Shown: in pieces, positions 8,693 to 16,051 of the stretch
Layout: each line of letters begins with the position of its first letter
Position numbering within the stretch: the stretch's first letter is position 1
Assembly (NCBI GenBank): GCA_001938995.1
Contig: MKZN01000007.1
Span: forward strand, 124,001 to 188,000
DNA from: Bacillus pumilus
GTDB lineage: Bacteria; Bacillota; Bacilli; Bacillales; Bacillaceae
Direction: 5' to 3'
DNA: 64,000 nucleotides
Translations under genes and position numbers: made by a program
The notes under the pieces: model-generated
The model's database searches: none
What the model saw: only the letters and a program-made list of their open reading frames with translations
Told to the model about the DNA's origin: nothing

Positions 8693-8720
8693 AGAAAAAG
8701 CCTGACGTATTCCGTCAGGC
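8693..8720 (-). terminator. Terminator after the zinc-ribbon gene
   Basis: On the minus strand GCCTGACGG, loop, CGTCAGGC followed by TTTTTC. Confidence 0.8.
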
Positions 8721-8727
8721 AATCCAG

Positions 8728-8988
8728 TTAAGAAGGGGAAGAAAATTGATGATATTCAGCCAGTTTTATAAACGTTTTTTCATCCTCTATCAATCCGCAA
8801 ACACCGCACTGTACTTTCACTTCCGGACCTTGATAGCTCATATGAAATGGGGAAAGCTGATCATCTTCATAGGTTTCAACAATTGCTCCAGTTGCAGGAT
8901 CAAGCTTCACAGGTTCTGATAGCTGTTGAATCAGATTAAAGCGCGTTCTGTTGGTTTTACAGTTTGGACAAAGATAAGGGCTTGTCAT
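8728..8988 (-). CDS. Small zinc-ribbon protein, function unknown
   Basis: An 86-residue protein with CPNC near the N terminus and CGVC around residue 62, spaced like a two-knuckle zinc ribbon. I selected ATG 8988 (MTSPYLCPNC) with AAGAGGTGG eight bases upstream; a GTG 12 bases earlier overlaps that site. It is encoded downstream of the MarR gene ypoP on the same strand and ends in its own terminator. I do not recognise a named family. Confidence 0.65.
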   Translation of the reverse strand: MTSPYLCPNCKTNRTRFNLIQQLSEPVKLDPATGAIVETYEDDQLSPFHMSYQGPEVKVQCGVCGLIEDEKTFIKLAEYHQFSSPS

Positions 8989-9036
8989 ATGTCTTTCCAC
9001 CTCTTTTTATCCGTAGCATGTCCTTTGCGCTAAAAT

Positions 9037-9474
9037 CTATGCTTCATCCTTTTGACTTTTATCTAGCTTTTTGAATAACCGGATCATCGTTTTGAGCTCT
9101 TCATCATGAAATGATTCAAAGCGTTCCATAAAGTATTCGGTTTTCTTTTTCTCAAAATGCTCAGTAATTTCCTTACCTTGATCGGTTAAGTGGATTTTAA
9201 TGATGCGGCGATCCTCATTTGAACGAATGCGAGTGATCCATCCTTTTTCTACAAGCGTGTCGGTGACAGCTGTGATATGGCTTGCTGATACGCCAAGAAT
9301 TGAGGCGAATTCCGTTACTTTCTTTGCTCCTTGTCCACGAAGCAAGTTTAATATCAGGAACTCATTCCGAGATAATTCGTTTTCAAGCAGGTGATTAATT
9401 TCATGGCGAATCTGCTTAAAAACGGTTCTCAGTAGAGTATCCATTTCATACATCATTTGTTTTCTTTGCTCCAA
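9037..9474 (-). CDS. ypoP: MarR-family transcriptional regulator
   Basis: About 145 residues with a MarR winged helix: ELSRNEFLILNLLRGQG, the recognition region KVTEFASILGVSASHITAVTDTLVEKGWI and the wing RSNEDRRIIKIHLTDQG. The start is uncertain; TTG 9474 (MEQRKQMMYEM) has TGGGGGT about ten bases upstream, whereas the frame could extend to 9555. It is divergent from msrA-msrB, the same arrangement as B. subtilis ypoP, and a palindrome lies in the shared promoter region. No conserved cysteine stands out, so redox sensing is not shown. Confidence 0.8.
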   Translation of the reverse strand: MEQRKQMMYEMDTLLRTVFKQIRHEINHLLENELSRNEFLILNLLRGQGAKKVTEFASILGVSASHITAVTDTLVEKGWITRIRSNEDRRIIKIHLTDQGKEITEHFEKKKTEYFMERFESFHDEELKTMIRLFKKLDKSQKDEA

Positions 9475-9562
9475 ATCATTTAACCCCCAATATATATTTA
9501 AGACACGACAGAATATTGCCTTCGATGCTCGATCAATAAGCCGTATCATTTTCATTATTTTT

Positions 9563-9576
9563 TAACATGTTATAAT
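9563..9576 (+). promoter_or_regulatory. msrA promoter with overlapping palindrome
   Basis: Extended -10 TGT-TATAAT (9568-9576) lies 37 bases before msrA. The perfect 10-base palindrome TAACATGTTA (9563-9572) overlaps it and is a candidate operator for the divergent MarR protein. Confidence 0.5.
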
Positions 9577-9613
9577 ATAATGATACCATTTTTTAAATGA
9601 AGGGGGCACTATT

Positions 9614-10147
9614 ATGTCTGAAAAACAAGAATTAGCCACATTTGCAGGAGGCTGTTTCTGGTGTATGGTCAAACCTTTTGACGAACAGCCGGGCATTATC
9701 AAAGTTGAATCAGGGTATACTGGTGGACATACAGTGAATCCGACTTATGAGGAAGTATGCACGAATACAACGGGGCATAGAGAAGCGGTTCAAATCACTT
9801 TTGATCCTGATGTCTTCCCGTATGAGAAACTATTAGAACTGTTTTGGCAGCAAATCGACCCAACAGATGATGGAGGGCAATTTGGTGATAGAGGGGAGTC
9901 CTACCGTACGGGTATTTATGTTCATCATGAAGAGCAGCGAAAGCTCGCCGAGAAATCGAAAGAAGAACTTAGCCAAAGTGGGGTTTTCCAAAATCCAATT
10001 GTTACAGAGATTTTAGAGGCTGGACCTTTTTATCCAGCGGAAGACTATCATCAGCATTACTATAAAAAGAACAAATTACACTACGAACGATATCATGTCG
10101 GTTCAGGTAGAGCCGGTTTTATTCAATCCCATTGGAGTGATCAATAA
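9614..10147 (+). CDS. msrA: Peptide methionine sulfoxide reductase A
   Basis: A 177-residue MsrA that reduces the S-epimer of methionine sulfoxide in proteins. The catalytic motif GCFWC places Cys14 as the nucleophile. The [15 protein letters not shown] segment and the FWQQIDPT loop are typical. A GGGGG ribosome site precedes ATG 9614. The stop codon overlaps the msrB ATG (TAATG), indicating translational coupling. Confidence 0.95.
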   Translation: MSEKQELATFAGGCFWCMVKPFDEQPGIIKVESGYTGGHTVNPTYEEVCTNTTGHREAVQITFDPDVFPYEKLLELFWQQIDPTDDGGQFGDRGESYRTGIYVHHEEQRKLAEKSKEELSQSGVFQNPIVTEILEAGPFYPAEDYHQHYYKKNKLHYERYHVGSGRAGFIQSHWSDQ

Positions 10148-10578
10148 TGGAAAATGAAAAAAAGCAGCGTATTCAAGAGTTAAATCGTATACAATATGAA
10201 GTCACGCAAAATAATGGCACAGAACCGCCCTTTCAAAATGAATATTGGGACCATAAAGAAGAAGGCATTTATGTCGATATCATTTCAGGTAAACCGCTAT
10301 TTTCTTCTTTGGATAAATTTGATGCCCATTGCGGATGGCCGAGTTTTACGAAGCCGATTGAAGATCAAGAGGTAGAGGAGAAGGTCGATAAGAGTCATGG
10401 TATGGTTCGCACAGAGGTGCGCAGCAAAACAGCTGATTCTCATCTTGGGCATGTCTTCCCTGATGGTCCAGGACCAAATGGTCTTCGGTATTGTATTAAC
10501 TCTGCCGCTTTAACATTCATCTCAAAGGATGATCTTGAAAAAGAAGGATATGGCCACTTAAAGCACCTATTTGAATAA
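10147..10578 (+). CDS. msrB: Peptide methionine sulfoxide reductase B
   Basis: A 143-residue MsrB acting on the R-epimer. The conserved [19 protein letters not shown] and RYCINSAAL motifs are present, the last holding the catalytic cysteine. The CXXC pairs that bind structural zinc in many MsrB proteins are not seen, so this is the zinc-free form. It is coupled to msrA and followed by a strong terminator. Confidence 0.95.
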   Translation: MENEKKQRIQELNRIQYEVTQNNGTEPPFQNEYWDHKEEGIYVDIISGKPLFSSLDKFDAHCGWPSFTKPIEDQEVEEKVDKSHGMVRTEVRSKTADSHLGHVFPDGPGPNGLRYCINSAALTFISKDDLEKEGYGHLKHLFE

Positions 10579-10580
10579 TG

Positions 10581-10627
10581 AAAAAATCGTCACATGGAAA
10601 GCATAAGCTCCCGTGTGACGATTTTTT
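10581..10627. terminator. Bidirectional terminator between msrB and spsM
   Basis: AAAAAATCGTCACA arm and TGTGACGATTTTTT arm around a 19-base loop region. Confidence 0.9.
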
Positions 10628-11654
10628 ATTTTTGATGATGCTTGTCATGTAATTGTTTAATGATTTGAAATAGCTTCGTTTTAGTGATGAGGGGCGCTTC
10701 TTTTGATGTGTAATTGGACAGATTTACTTTTTGAAAGGTTGGATGGAGATGTGGTTTTGGTAAAATCGCATAAAATTGCTCATATTCATAAAGTGTCTCA
10801 GCCTCGTGCTGGAAGGTTAATTCCTCGTGAAGTTTCTCACCAGGTCTTTTCCCGATAACAAGTATGTCTGGTGCTGGGACTTTGATTTGTGTCGCATATT
10901 CATGAAATGCTTTTAATAGATCTGCGAGCTGTAATGACTCCATTTTGAGAATAAATGTTTCTCCGCCTTTCATCATGATAGCCGCTTCTAACGTAAGGGA
11001 GACAGCTTCTTCGATTGACATGAAAAATCTTGTCATGGCAGGATCTGTTACTGTCAAAGGTTTCTCGTTTAAGAGCTGCTGAAGCATAATGGGAATCACT
11101 GATCCTCTTGAGCCAAGGACGTTGCCAAAGCGCACAGAGCAAAACATTGTTTTTTGATTTGGAATACTTTCATTTGCTTGGGAAAATAATTTTTCGGAAA
11201 TCAACTTCGTCGCGCCCATTGCATTTGTCGGAGCAACAGCTTTGTCTGTTGAAATATTGACAACATGACTGACTTCGTGTTCGATCGCTGCTTCAATGAC
11301 ATGCTGGCCGCCGATAATATTCGTTTGAACGGCTTCAAACGGATTATCTTCACAAGTAGGCACTTGTTTTAAGGCAGCTGCATGAAAGATGATGTCGACA
11401 CCTTTGACTAGTTGTCTCACCCGGCTGTCATCTCGAACATCCCCAAGTGCAAAGACAACCTCTGGATGCGCTGCATATTCATTTTTCATCATGTATTGTT
11501 TGCTATCATCTTTACTGAATACAATGACTTTTTTTGGAGAGTATGTCGTTAATTTGTTGACGATTTGCCGACCGATGGAACCTGTACCGCCTGTGACTAA
11601 AATGGTTTTGTCACGAAAAAAGGTTTTCAAACTCGATTCGATCTGTTTGGACAT
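10626..11654 (-). CDS. spsM: Intact spore polysaccharide biosynthesis protein SpsM
   Basis: A 342-residue NAD-dependent sugar epimerase/dehydratase of the CapD/PseB type. The Rossmann motif is VTGGTGSIGRQIV, followed by the ALGDVRD and HAAALKQVP segments, NISTDKAVAPTNAMGATK, and the FFMSIEEAV loop. In B. subtilis 168 this gene is split into yodU and ypqP by SPbeta prophage and rejoined by excision in the mother cell; here it is uninterrupted. Start at 11654 (MSKQIESS) follows GGGGGATT. A sigma-K-like promoter lies at 11688-11714. It probably makes a sugar precursor for the spore-surface polysaccharide, together with the adjacent cge genes. Confidence 0.9.
   Translation of the reverse strand: MSKQIESSLKTFFRDKTILVTGGTGSIGRQIVNKLTTYSPKKVIVFSKDDSKQYMMKNEYAAHPEVVFALGDVRDDSRVRQLVKGVDIIFHAAALKQVPTCEDNPFEAVQTNIIGGQHVIEAAIEHEVSHVVNISTDKAVAPTNAMGATKLISEKLFSQANESIPNQKTMFCSVRFGNVLGSRGSVIPIMLQQLLNEKPLTVTDPAMTRFFMSIEEAVSLTLEAAIMMKGGETFILKMESLQLADLLKAFHEYATQIKVPAPDILVIGKRPGEKLHEELTFQHEAETLYEYEQFYAILPKPHLHPTFQKVNLSNYTSKEAPLITKTKLFQIIKQLHDKHHQK
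11234..11249 (-). other. Sequence resembling the SPbeta attachment core inside spsM
   Basis: On the coding strand this reads ACAGACAAAGCTGTTG, within the STDKAVA codons. The SPbeta 16-base core as I recall it is ACAGATAAAGCTGTAT, giving 13 of 16 matches. No prophage is present, so this is at most an empty attB-like site. Confidence 0.5.
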
Positions 11655-11687
11655 ATCTAATCCCCCAACTCTCATTTCTCTACTATG

Positions 11688-11714
11688 CATCATATGTAAA
11701 AGAGCGTAAGACGT
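11688..11714 (-). promoter_or_regulatory. Sigma-K-like promoter of spsM
   Basis: On the minus strand AC, 16 bases, CATATGATG, against the sigma-K consensus AC-N16/17-CATANNNTA (one mismatch at the last base). The start codon is about 27 bases downstream of the expected start point. Confidence 0.5.
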
Positions 11715-11925
11715 TTGAGGAAAAAAACTACTATATCTATAAATTAGGTGAACAGATTATGACCTTCTATTTAATTGTTTAATACAATAAGGAGAGATAG
11801 AAGAAAAATGGAGATAGAACTGAGACTTTACAATTCAATACTGCCACCAGCTTGATGTTAGCTGAAAAAGAAGGGATCGCTTTTTCAGTGAAACAATTGC
11901 TGCGCGCGAGGGGAGAAGAGAAAAC

Positions 11926-12648
11926 ATGTATAAGGGAAAGCGTATTTTAGCTCTGATACCAGCTTTTAGCACACAGCAAGATCTTCAAGATGAACATATT
12001 CGCATACTGGCGAAGAGACCGCTGATCTATTGGACAATACAGCCGCTCCTGCAAATGGTAGAGTTAGATGAAATCGTCGTATCCACCGAGAATGTGAATA
12101 CCCACATCATTGCGTCATATTATGGAGCCAACGTCATCGAACTTCCAAGGACACATGCAACGGATCAAACAGCTTCATTACTGTCTGTGAAACATGCACT
12201 TGCTTATTTAGAACGAGAGGGGAAAACATTTGACATTGTGTTGTATTTACATCCAGCATCTCCTCTCAGACAGCTGTCAGATATAGAGAGATGCTTGGCG
12301 CTCCTTATAGAAAGGAACTATGATTGTACGGCATCTTTTACAGAGGCGCTAGAAAATCCAAATGAAACATGGACACTGCATGAAGGCAGTGAAGCGACGT
12401 TGTATAAGGACAATCATTATTTTTTCATTCCAAACCAAAAGCATCCTCATTCGTATGGTCGTTTAAATGGGGCTATTTATGCTTTTCACACACAATTTGC
12501 AAAAGAATGCATCCATTCCTTTTTAGAAGGATCTGTCGGAGCATATATGATGGATGAGACAAATTCACTTGTAGTCAAAAGTGAAGCAGACAGAGAATGG
12601 GCGGAACAGGCATTATTGACACGACAAGAGGCAGAAGAGACATCATAA
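11926..12648 (+). CDS. Acylneuraminate/pseudaminate cytidylyltransferase-like protein
   Basis: A 240-residue protein with the fold signature of CMP-sugar synthetases: RILALIPAF, PLIYWTIQ, EIVVSTEN and the VLYLHPASPLRQLSDIERC motif. The N-terminal RXGSKR-type nucleotide loop, normally right after LIPA, is replaced by FSTQQDLQDEHI, so CTP binding may be altered or lost. A good GGGGAG site precedes ATG 11926. It is divergent from spsM and convergent with cgeB, which suggests a role in the spore glycan. B. subtilis has an SpsF protein of this superfamily, but I cannot assign orthology. Confidence 0.7.
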   Translation: MYKGKRILALIPAFSTQQDLQDEHIRILAKRPLIYWTIQPLLQMVELDEIVVSTENVNTHIIASYYGANVIELPRTHATDQTASLLSVKHALAYLEREGKTFDIVLYLHPASPLRQLSDIERCLALLIERNYDCTASFTEALENPNETWTLHEGSEATLYKDNHYFFIPNQKHPHSYGRLNGAIYAFHTQFAKECIHSFLEGSVGAYMMDETNSLVVKSEADREWAEQALLTRQEAEETS

Positions 12649-12664
12649 TATCCATCAAGATGAG

Positions 12665-12694
12665 AAAAAGCGCCCGGTCATAGGGCGCTTTTTG
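12665..12694. terminator. Bidirectional terminator
   Basis: AAAAAGCGCCC and GGGCGCTTTTT arms with a 7-base loop, between the cytidylyltransferase-like gene and cgeB. Confidence 0.92.
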
Positions 12695-13643
12695 CCAATT
12701 CATAGAGTCTAGTGGGCAGTGTGTCAAATGTATTCCAGCGAACGACTTGTTCATAATTTTGAAGCGAAATCGCCTTTCTTGTTTCTTCATTTGATAAATA
12801 GTATTCGACTTGTTCAATTAAATCGTCTTCATGGGTGTAATAGACGAAACTCGAAAAAACAGTTGGCGGCTTTATATCCGTTAATTGAAAGCTTTCACTT
12901 GCAGCAATGTCAAATGCTCTGTTGTTCAAACTGTGATTTTGAATCATTGCTTTGTTTCGGTTAAAAGCAAATTGAGCGGGCCTATGTGGATTCAAGACAA
13001 TGGCTGATTGTTGATAAATGTTTGCTAATTGCTGAGGTGTCAACCAATTCGTTTCCAGTGTCAAATGATGATGCAGTCTCCGTGATTTATTTAAATGACG
13101 GTGCCATTCCTTTCCGGCAACAAGAATACGCCATTTTTGATGATGTAAGAGGGTATTGATGGCTTTGATGCGGTTTGGATAAGGATAACCAACGAGTGTA
13201 ATGTCATAAGTCAATGCTTCACCTGGCGACGCTTTCTTCTGGAATATCCGTCTATTTGTCGGAATAGGAAAATAGCGGGCGTGAAAAGCACCCAATTGTT
13301 TGTAAAAGGGCAAGGTGCCTTCGTCAATGGTTAAAATCACATGAGCATCATTCACGCAGGTGGCTGACACATCTGTATAAAAAGGATCCTCTGTCATCCA
13401 CAGGATAACCGGAATGTGTTCTTGTTTGAATTGATGAAGGATCTCGGTAGGAACATGATCTCCGACCATCATCAAAGCAAAATCCGGAGAAAATGTCCGG
13501 ATTTTGTGCATGTGTGTGTTTAGAGCACCTCTTTCGATTTTTGCAAAAGAGAAGGGTGAATCTATGAAGCTTTCTTCTATCCATTGATCAAAGGTTTGAT
13601 AGATCCCGCCGTAGCCAGAGCTAATATAAAGAAGCTTCATCAT
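12678..13643 (-). CDS. cgeB: Spore maturation protein CgeB (glycosyltransferase-like)
   Basis: A 321-residue CgeB-family protein. The N-terminal KLLYISSGYGGIYQ is characteristic of CgeB. The C-terminal half has GT-B-like elements: LTPQQLANIYQQSAIVLNPHR, then RAFDIAASESFQLTD, as in the CgeB glycosyltransferase domain. It lies 12 bases downstream of cgeA on the same strand, forming cgeAB. In B. subtilis cgeAB is made late in the mother cell under sigma-K and GerE and affects the outermost spore layer. The start is at MMKLL or MKLL; only a weak GAGAG site is visible. Confidence 0.88.
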   Translation of the reverse strand: MMKLLYISSGYGGIYQTFDQWIEESFIDSPFSFAKIERGALNTHMHKIRTFSPDFALMMVGDHVPTEILHQFKQEHIPVILWMTEDPFYTDVSATCVNDAHVILTIDEGTLPFYKQLGAFHARYFPIPTNRRIFQKKASPGEALTYDITLVGYPYPNRIKAINTLLHHQKWRILVAGKEWHRHLNKSRRLHHHLTLETNWLTPQQLANIYQQSAIVLNPHRPAQFAFNRNKAMIQNHSLNNRAFDIAASESFQLTDIKPPTVFSSFVYYTHEDDLIEQVEYYLSNEETRKAISLQNYEQVVRWNTFDTLPTRLYELAKSAL

Positions 13644-13655
13644 CGCACTCTCACA

Positions 13656-14054
13656 TTAAGATGTGAACGTAACACTTTCAACTTTATCTACATCTAAGAG
13701 CGTCGTTGCAGAGCCGGTAGGTGTGACAGAGCTTTCCTGAGTGACGAATACAACACCTGTTAAAGCATTGAATGATACAAATTGAACTGGACCAATTAAA
13801 TCTCCTGAGTCAGTTACAATACTAATTACGGTTCCTGGTGCGAGTCTTGCAAAAATCCATCTAGCTGGTTTAGAGACGTCGAGTGTTGTAGCAGAATTTG
13901 ACGGTGAAGCGTCAGCTGCTACTTCACTTAATAAATCGTTTAATTTATTTTCCACTTGAACTCCTCCTTCTAAATTAATTGTTAACGCCTGACTAAGCGG
14001 TTTGAATAACAGTTTCAATAGTTCTTTTTTTAATTCGGCACGACTTTCGCTCAA
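13656..14054 (-). CDS. cgeA: Spore outer-layer protein CgeA
   Basis: A 132-residue protein of the length and position of B. subtilis CgeA. The C-terminal 80 residues form a small beta-rich domain ([40 protein letters not shown]). TTG 14054 is preceded by GGATGGGGAG, and no in-frame ATG gives a better fit. First gene of cgeAB, divergent from cgeC. CgeA is a surface component of the spore crust in B. subtilis. Confidence 0.85.
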   Translation of the reverse strand: MSESRAELKKELLKLLFKPLSQALTINLEGGVQVENKLNDLLSEVAADASPSNSATTLDVSKPARWIFARLAPGTVISIVTDSGDLIGPVQFVSFNALTGVVFVTQESSVTPTGSATTLLDVDKVESVTFTS

Positions 14055-14094
14055 TTTCTCCCCATCCTTTCTTCATCAATCCAAACACACCACT

Positions 14095-14121
14095 ATGTAT
14101 ATGCCGTTCATGTTTTTTTGT
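14095..14121 (-). promoter_or_regulatory. Possible sigma-K promoter of cgeAB
   Basis: On the minus strand AC, 16 bases, CATATACAT: the -35 and CATA match sigma-K, and the last two bases do not. Located 41 bases upstream of the cgeA start. Confidence 0.4.
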
Positions 14122-14218
14122 ATAAGCGGAATGCTCATTTCTAGTTCTTTTTTTGAATTAATCATTTCACACATTTTTTTAAATGTTTTCAAACGCTGAT
14201 GCTAAATGAAGTGATTCT

Positions 14219-14227
14219 CATACTCTA
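14219..14227 (+). promoter_or_regulatory. Sigma-K-like -10 of cgeCD
   Basis: CATACTCTA fits CATANNNTA exactly, 35 bases before cgeC. No AC is found at the usual -35 spacing, which would fit a promoter needing an activator such as GerE (known for cge genes in B. subtilis). Confidence 0.45.
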
Positions 14228-14261
14228 TTAAAGATAAAATGAGAAGAGAGAGGGATTTGAC

Positions 14262-14582
14262 ATGGGATTTGAACAGTTATTAAATGGGTGGAACGATGAA
14301 TTACTAGAAGTAGAAGGTGTGTTTGAAGTGATATTGATTTTGCTTCTTCTTCGTCTATTAGAGGAAAGTGAAGAAGAGAGTGAATCTGAAATCAAAGAAT
14401 TGCTTCGCCCGTGGCTTGAGCTTGGAATTCCACTGCCGCGTGTTCACTTAGTCAATGGAGATGTACTTCAAAATGTGATCGTTGTGAAACTGTTTGATAC
14501 TGTAGCTGTTTTTAAAAATGCAACAAATCAGCTAAGAGTGAGCGTACCTTACGCAAACATTGTAAGCTGGGGGGCTTTTTAA
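14262..14582 (+). CDS. cgeC: CgeC-like protein
   Basis: A 106-residue protein with a striking leucine-rich then glutamate-rich segment (VILILLLLRLLEESEEESES, residues about 23-42). A small beta-rich C-terminal domain (LPRVHLVNGDVLQNVIVVKL) resembles the C-terminal part of CgeA. RBS GAGAGAGGGA precedes ATG 14262. Position as first gene of the divergent cgeCD unit matches B. subtilis cgeC. Function unknown. Confidence 0.78.
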   Translation: MGFEQLLNGWNDELLEVEGVFEVILILLLLRLLEESEEESESEIKELLRPWLELGIPLPRVHLVNGDVLQNVIVVKLFDTVAVFKNATNQLRVSVPYANIVSWGAF

Positions 14583-14605
14583 TCTAAAATAAAAGGATAA
14601 TGATC

Positions 14606-15895
14606 ATGAAAGTATCAGTGATTTTAACAAGCTACAATAAACCTGATTTCATTGATCGTGTGTTAAAAAGTATGATGGAACAAACGTATCCAAACTGGGA
14701 GCTTTTGATTATGGATGATGGTTCAGAACCGGACACCATCAACCAAATCAAACCTTTTTTAGACGATAAACGTATTCAGCTTTACCCACACCTTGTTCAT
14801 CCAGTAAATCGGCTTGTGACTGTACGATATGCGACGCTGATTAATGAAGCATTAACCCATATAACAGGTGAGCTGGTTTGTTATTTAACGGATGATACCG
14901 TGTACCGTAAAGATCGTTTGCAGAAGATGGTAGATGTTTTTCAATCAAATCCTCATATCGATATTGTGTATTCTTCGCAACGTGTCGTTCATGTTGATCA
15001 GCATTTGATAGAAACGATGACCTTTATTCGCGAAGCGGATCACTTGTTAGAGCATGCGTCCTTTCAAGTAGACCATTGTTCGGTCATGCACAGAAGTCGT
15101 TTGCTTCCGCTTATCCATGAAAAATTCGGACAATATTGGGATGATGACCCGAAGCACTGGCATCATGCAGATTCTGTTTTTTGGATGAGGTTAAATCATT
15201 TTGCTACGTTTTTTCCTTTAAAAGATGAACTGGATACGACGTACAAAACACCCCAATCCTTTCATCATATGTTTTCCAGTATGCCGTATGATTTAATTGA
15301 TGGAACGGTGATTCAGAGAGAAGGGGCATATTATCAAATCGCTCACAAGTATCTTCATGAGATTGATAAGCGTTGGGTGGATGAGAAGAAAAGACGTGCG
15401 GTTCGTGTTCCTTTGTTATGTACAATGAAATATGAATCGAAAAGCATGCTAAAAGTGCCAAATTATACAGTCGTCACCGCAGATCATGGGAAAACATTCT
15501 ATTATATTGAAGATCAGCAAAAAAGACGATTTGCTTCTAAGCGTGATGTGCAGTATTTTCAGTTTCATCCAAAGGAGATATATGCCATTTCAAACGAACT
15601 GCTTCAGGTGTTGGACGAAGGTAAACTGATTCAAGCATCATCTGCATTCAGCCCACCAAATCGCAGGCTGTTTAAATGGAAAAAAATCGTCTATTTACTA
15701 GTACATGATACCTTTTGTCGGATTGACCCTGAGCTAGTAAAATTGTTTGCATTTGACCATCAGCCTATTAAGCTATACCCATCCCAATTTCCTTTATTCC
15801 AAGAAGGGAAGCCAATTGTGCCACTGTATATGGAATCGCTTGACGAATTCAATATGTCCCTTTATCAAACATCAGGGCGAAAGCACTCCTCATAA
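14606..15895 (+). CDS. cgeD: Spore maturation glycosyltransferase CgeD
   Basis: A 429-residue protein with an N-terminal GT-A family-2 glycosyltransferase: KVSVILTSYNKPDFIDRVL, the DDG motif in LLIMDDGSEPD and LTDDTVYRKDRL. A C-terminal region of about 150 residues has no motif I recognise. ATG 14606 lies eight bases after AAAGGA. It follows cgeC by 23 bases and ends in a terminator. B. subtilis CgeD is required for the spore crust polysaccharide. A cgeE gene is not seen next to it. Confidence 0.88.
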   Translation: MKVSVILTSYNKPDFIDRVLKSMMEQTYPNWELLIMDDGSEPDTINQIKPFLDDKRIQLYPHLVHPVNRLVTVRYATLINEALTHITGELVCYLTDDTVYRKDRLQKMVDVFQSNPHIDIVYSSQRVVHVDQHLIETMTFIREADHLLEHASFQVDHCSVMHRSRLLPLIHEKFGQYWDDDPKHWHHADSVFWMRLNHFATFFPLKDELDTTYKTPQSFHHMFSSMPYDLIDGTVIQREGAYYQIAHKYLHEIDKRWVDEKKRRAVRVPLLCTMKYESKSMLKVPNYTVVTADHGKTFYYIEDQQKRRFASKRDVQYFQFHPKEIYAISNELLQVLDEGKLIQASSAFSPPNRRLFKWKKIVYLLVHDTFCRIDPELVKLFAFDHQPIKLYPSQFPLFQEGKPIVPLYMESLDEFNMSLYQTSGRKHSS

Positions 15896-15912
15896 AAAGG
15901 GTGCTTTTTTTC
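15880..15912 (+). terminator. Terminator of cgeCD
   Basis: AAAGCACTC, loop, GGGTGCTTTTTTT immediately around the cgeD stop. Confidence 0.8.
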
Positions 15913-16051
15913 GTGCAGTCCATAAAAAAGCAGGAAAACAACAGGAAAAAGCGAACGTGAAAAGTATAAAGACACGATATGCACATGATCAAGTGCTGGA
16001 AATTGGGCAATTGGTGCCGGGTTTCTGGCACTGAAAGTGAGGGAGAAGGAA

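Noticed and set aside
16014-16031. GTGCC/GGCAC hairpin before the sigma-54 regulator as a regulatory element
   Set aside because: Only five base pairs with an eight-base loop; could easily be chance.
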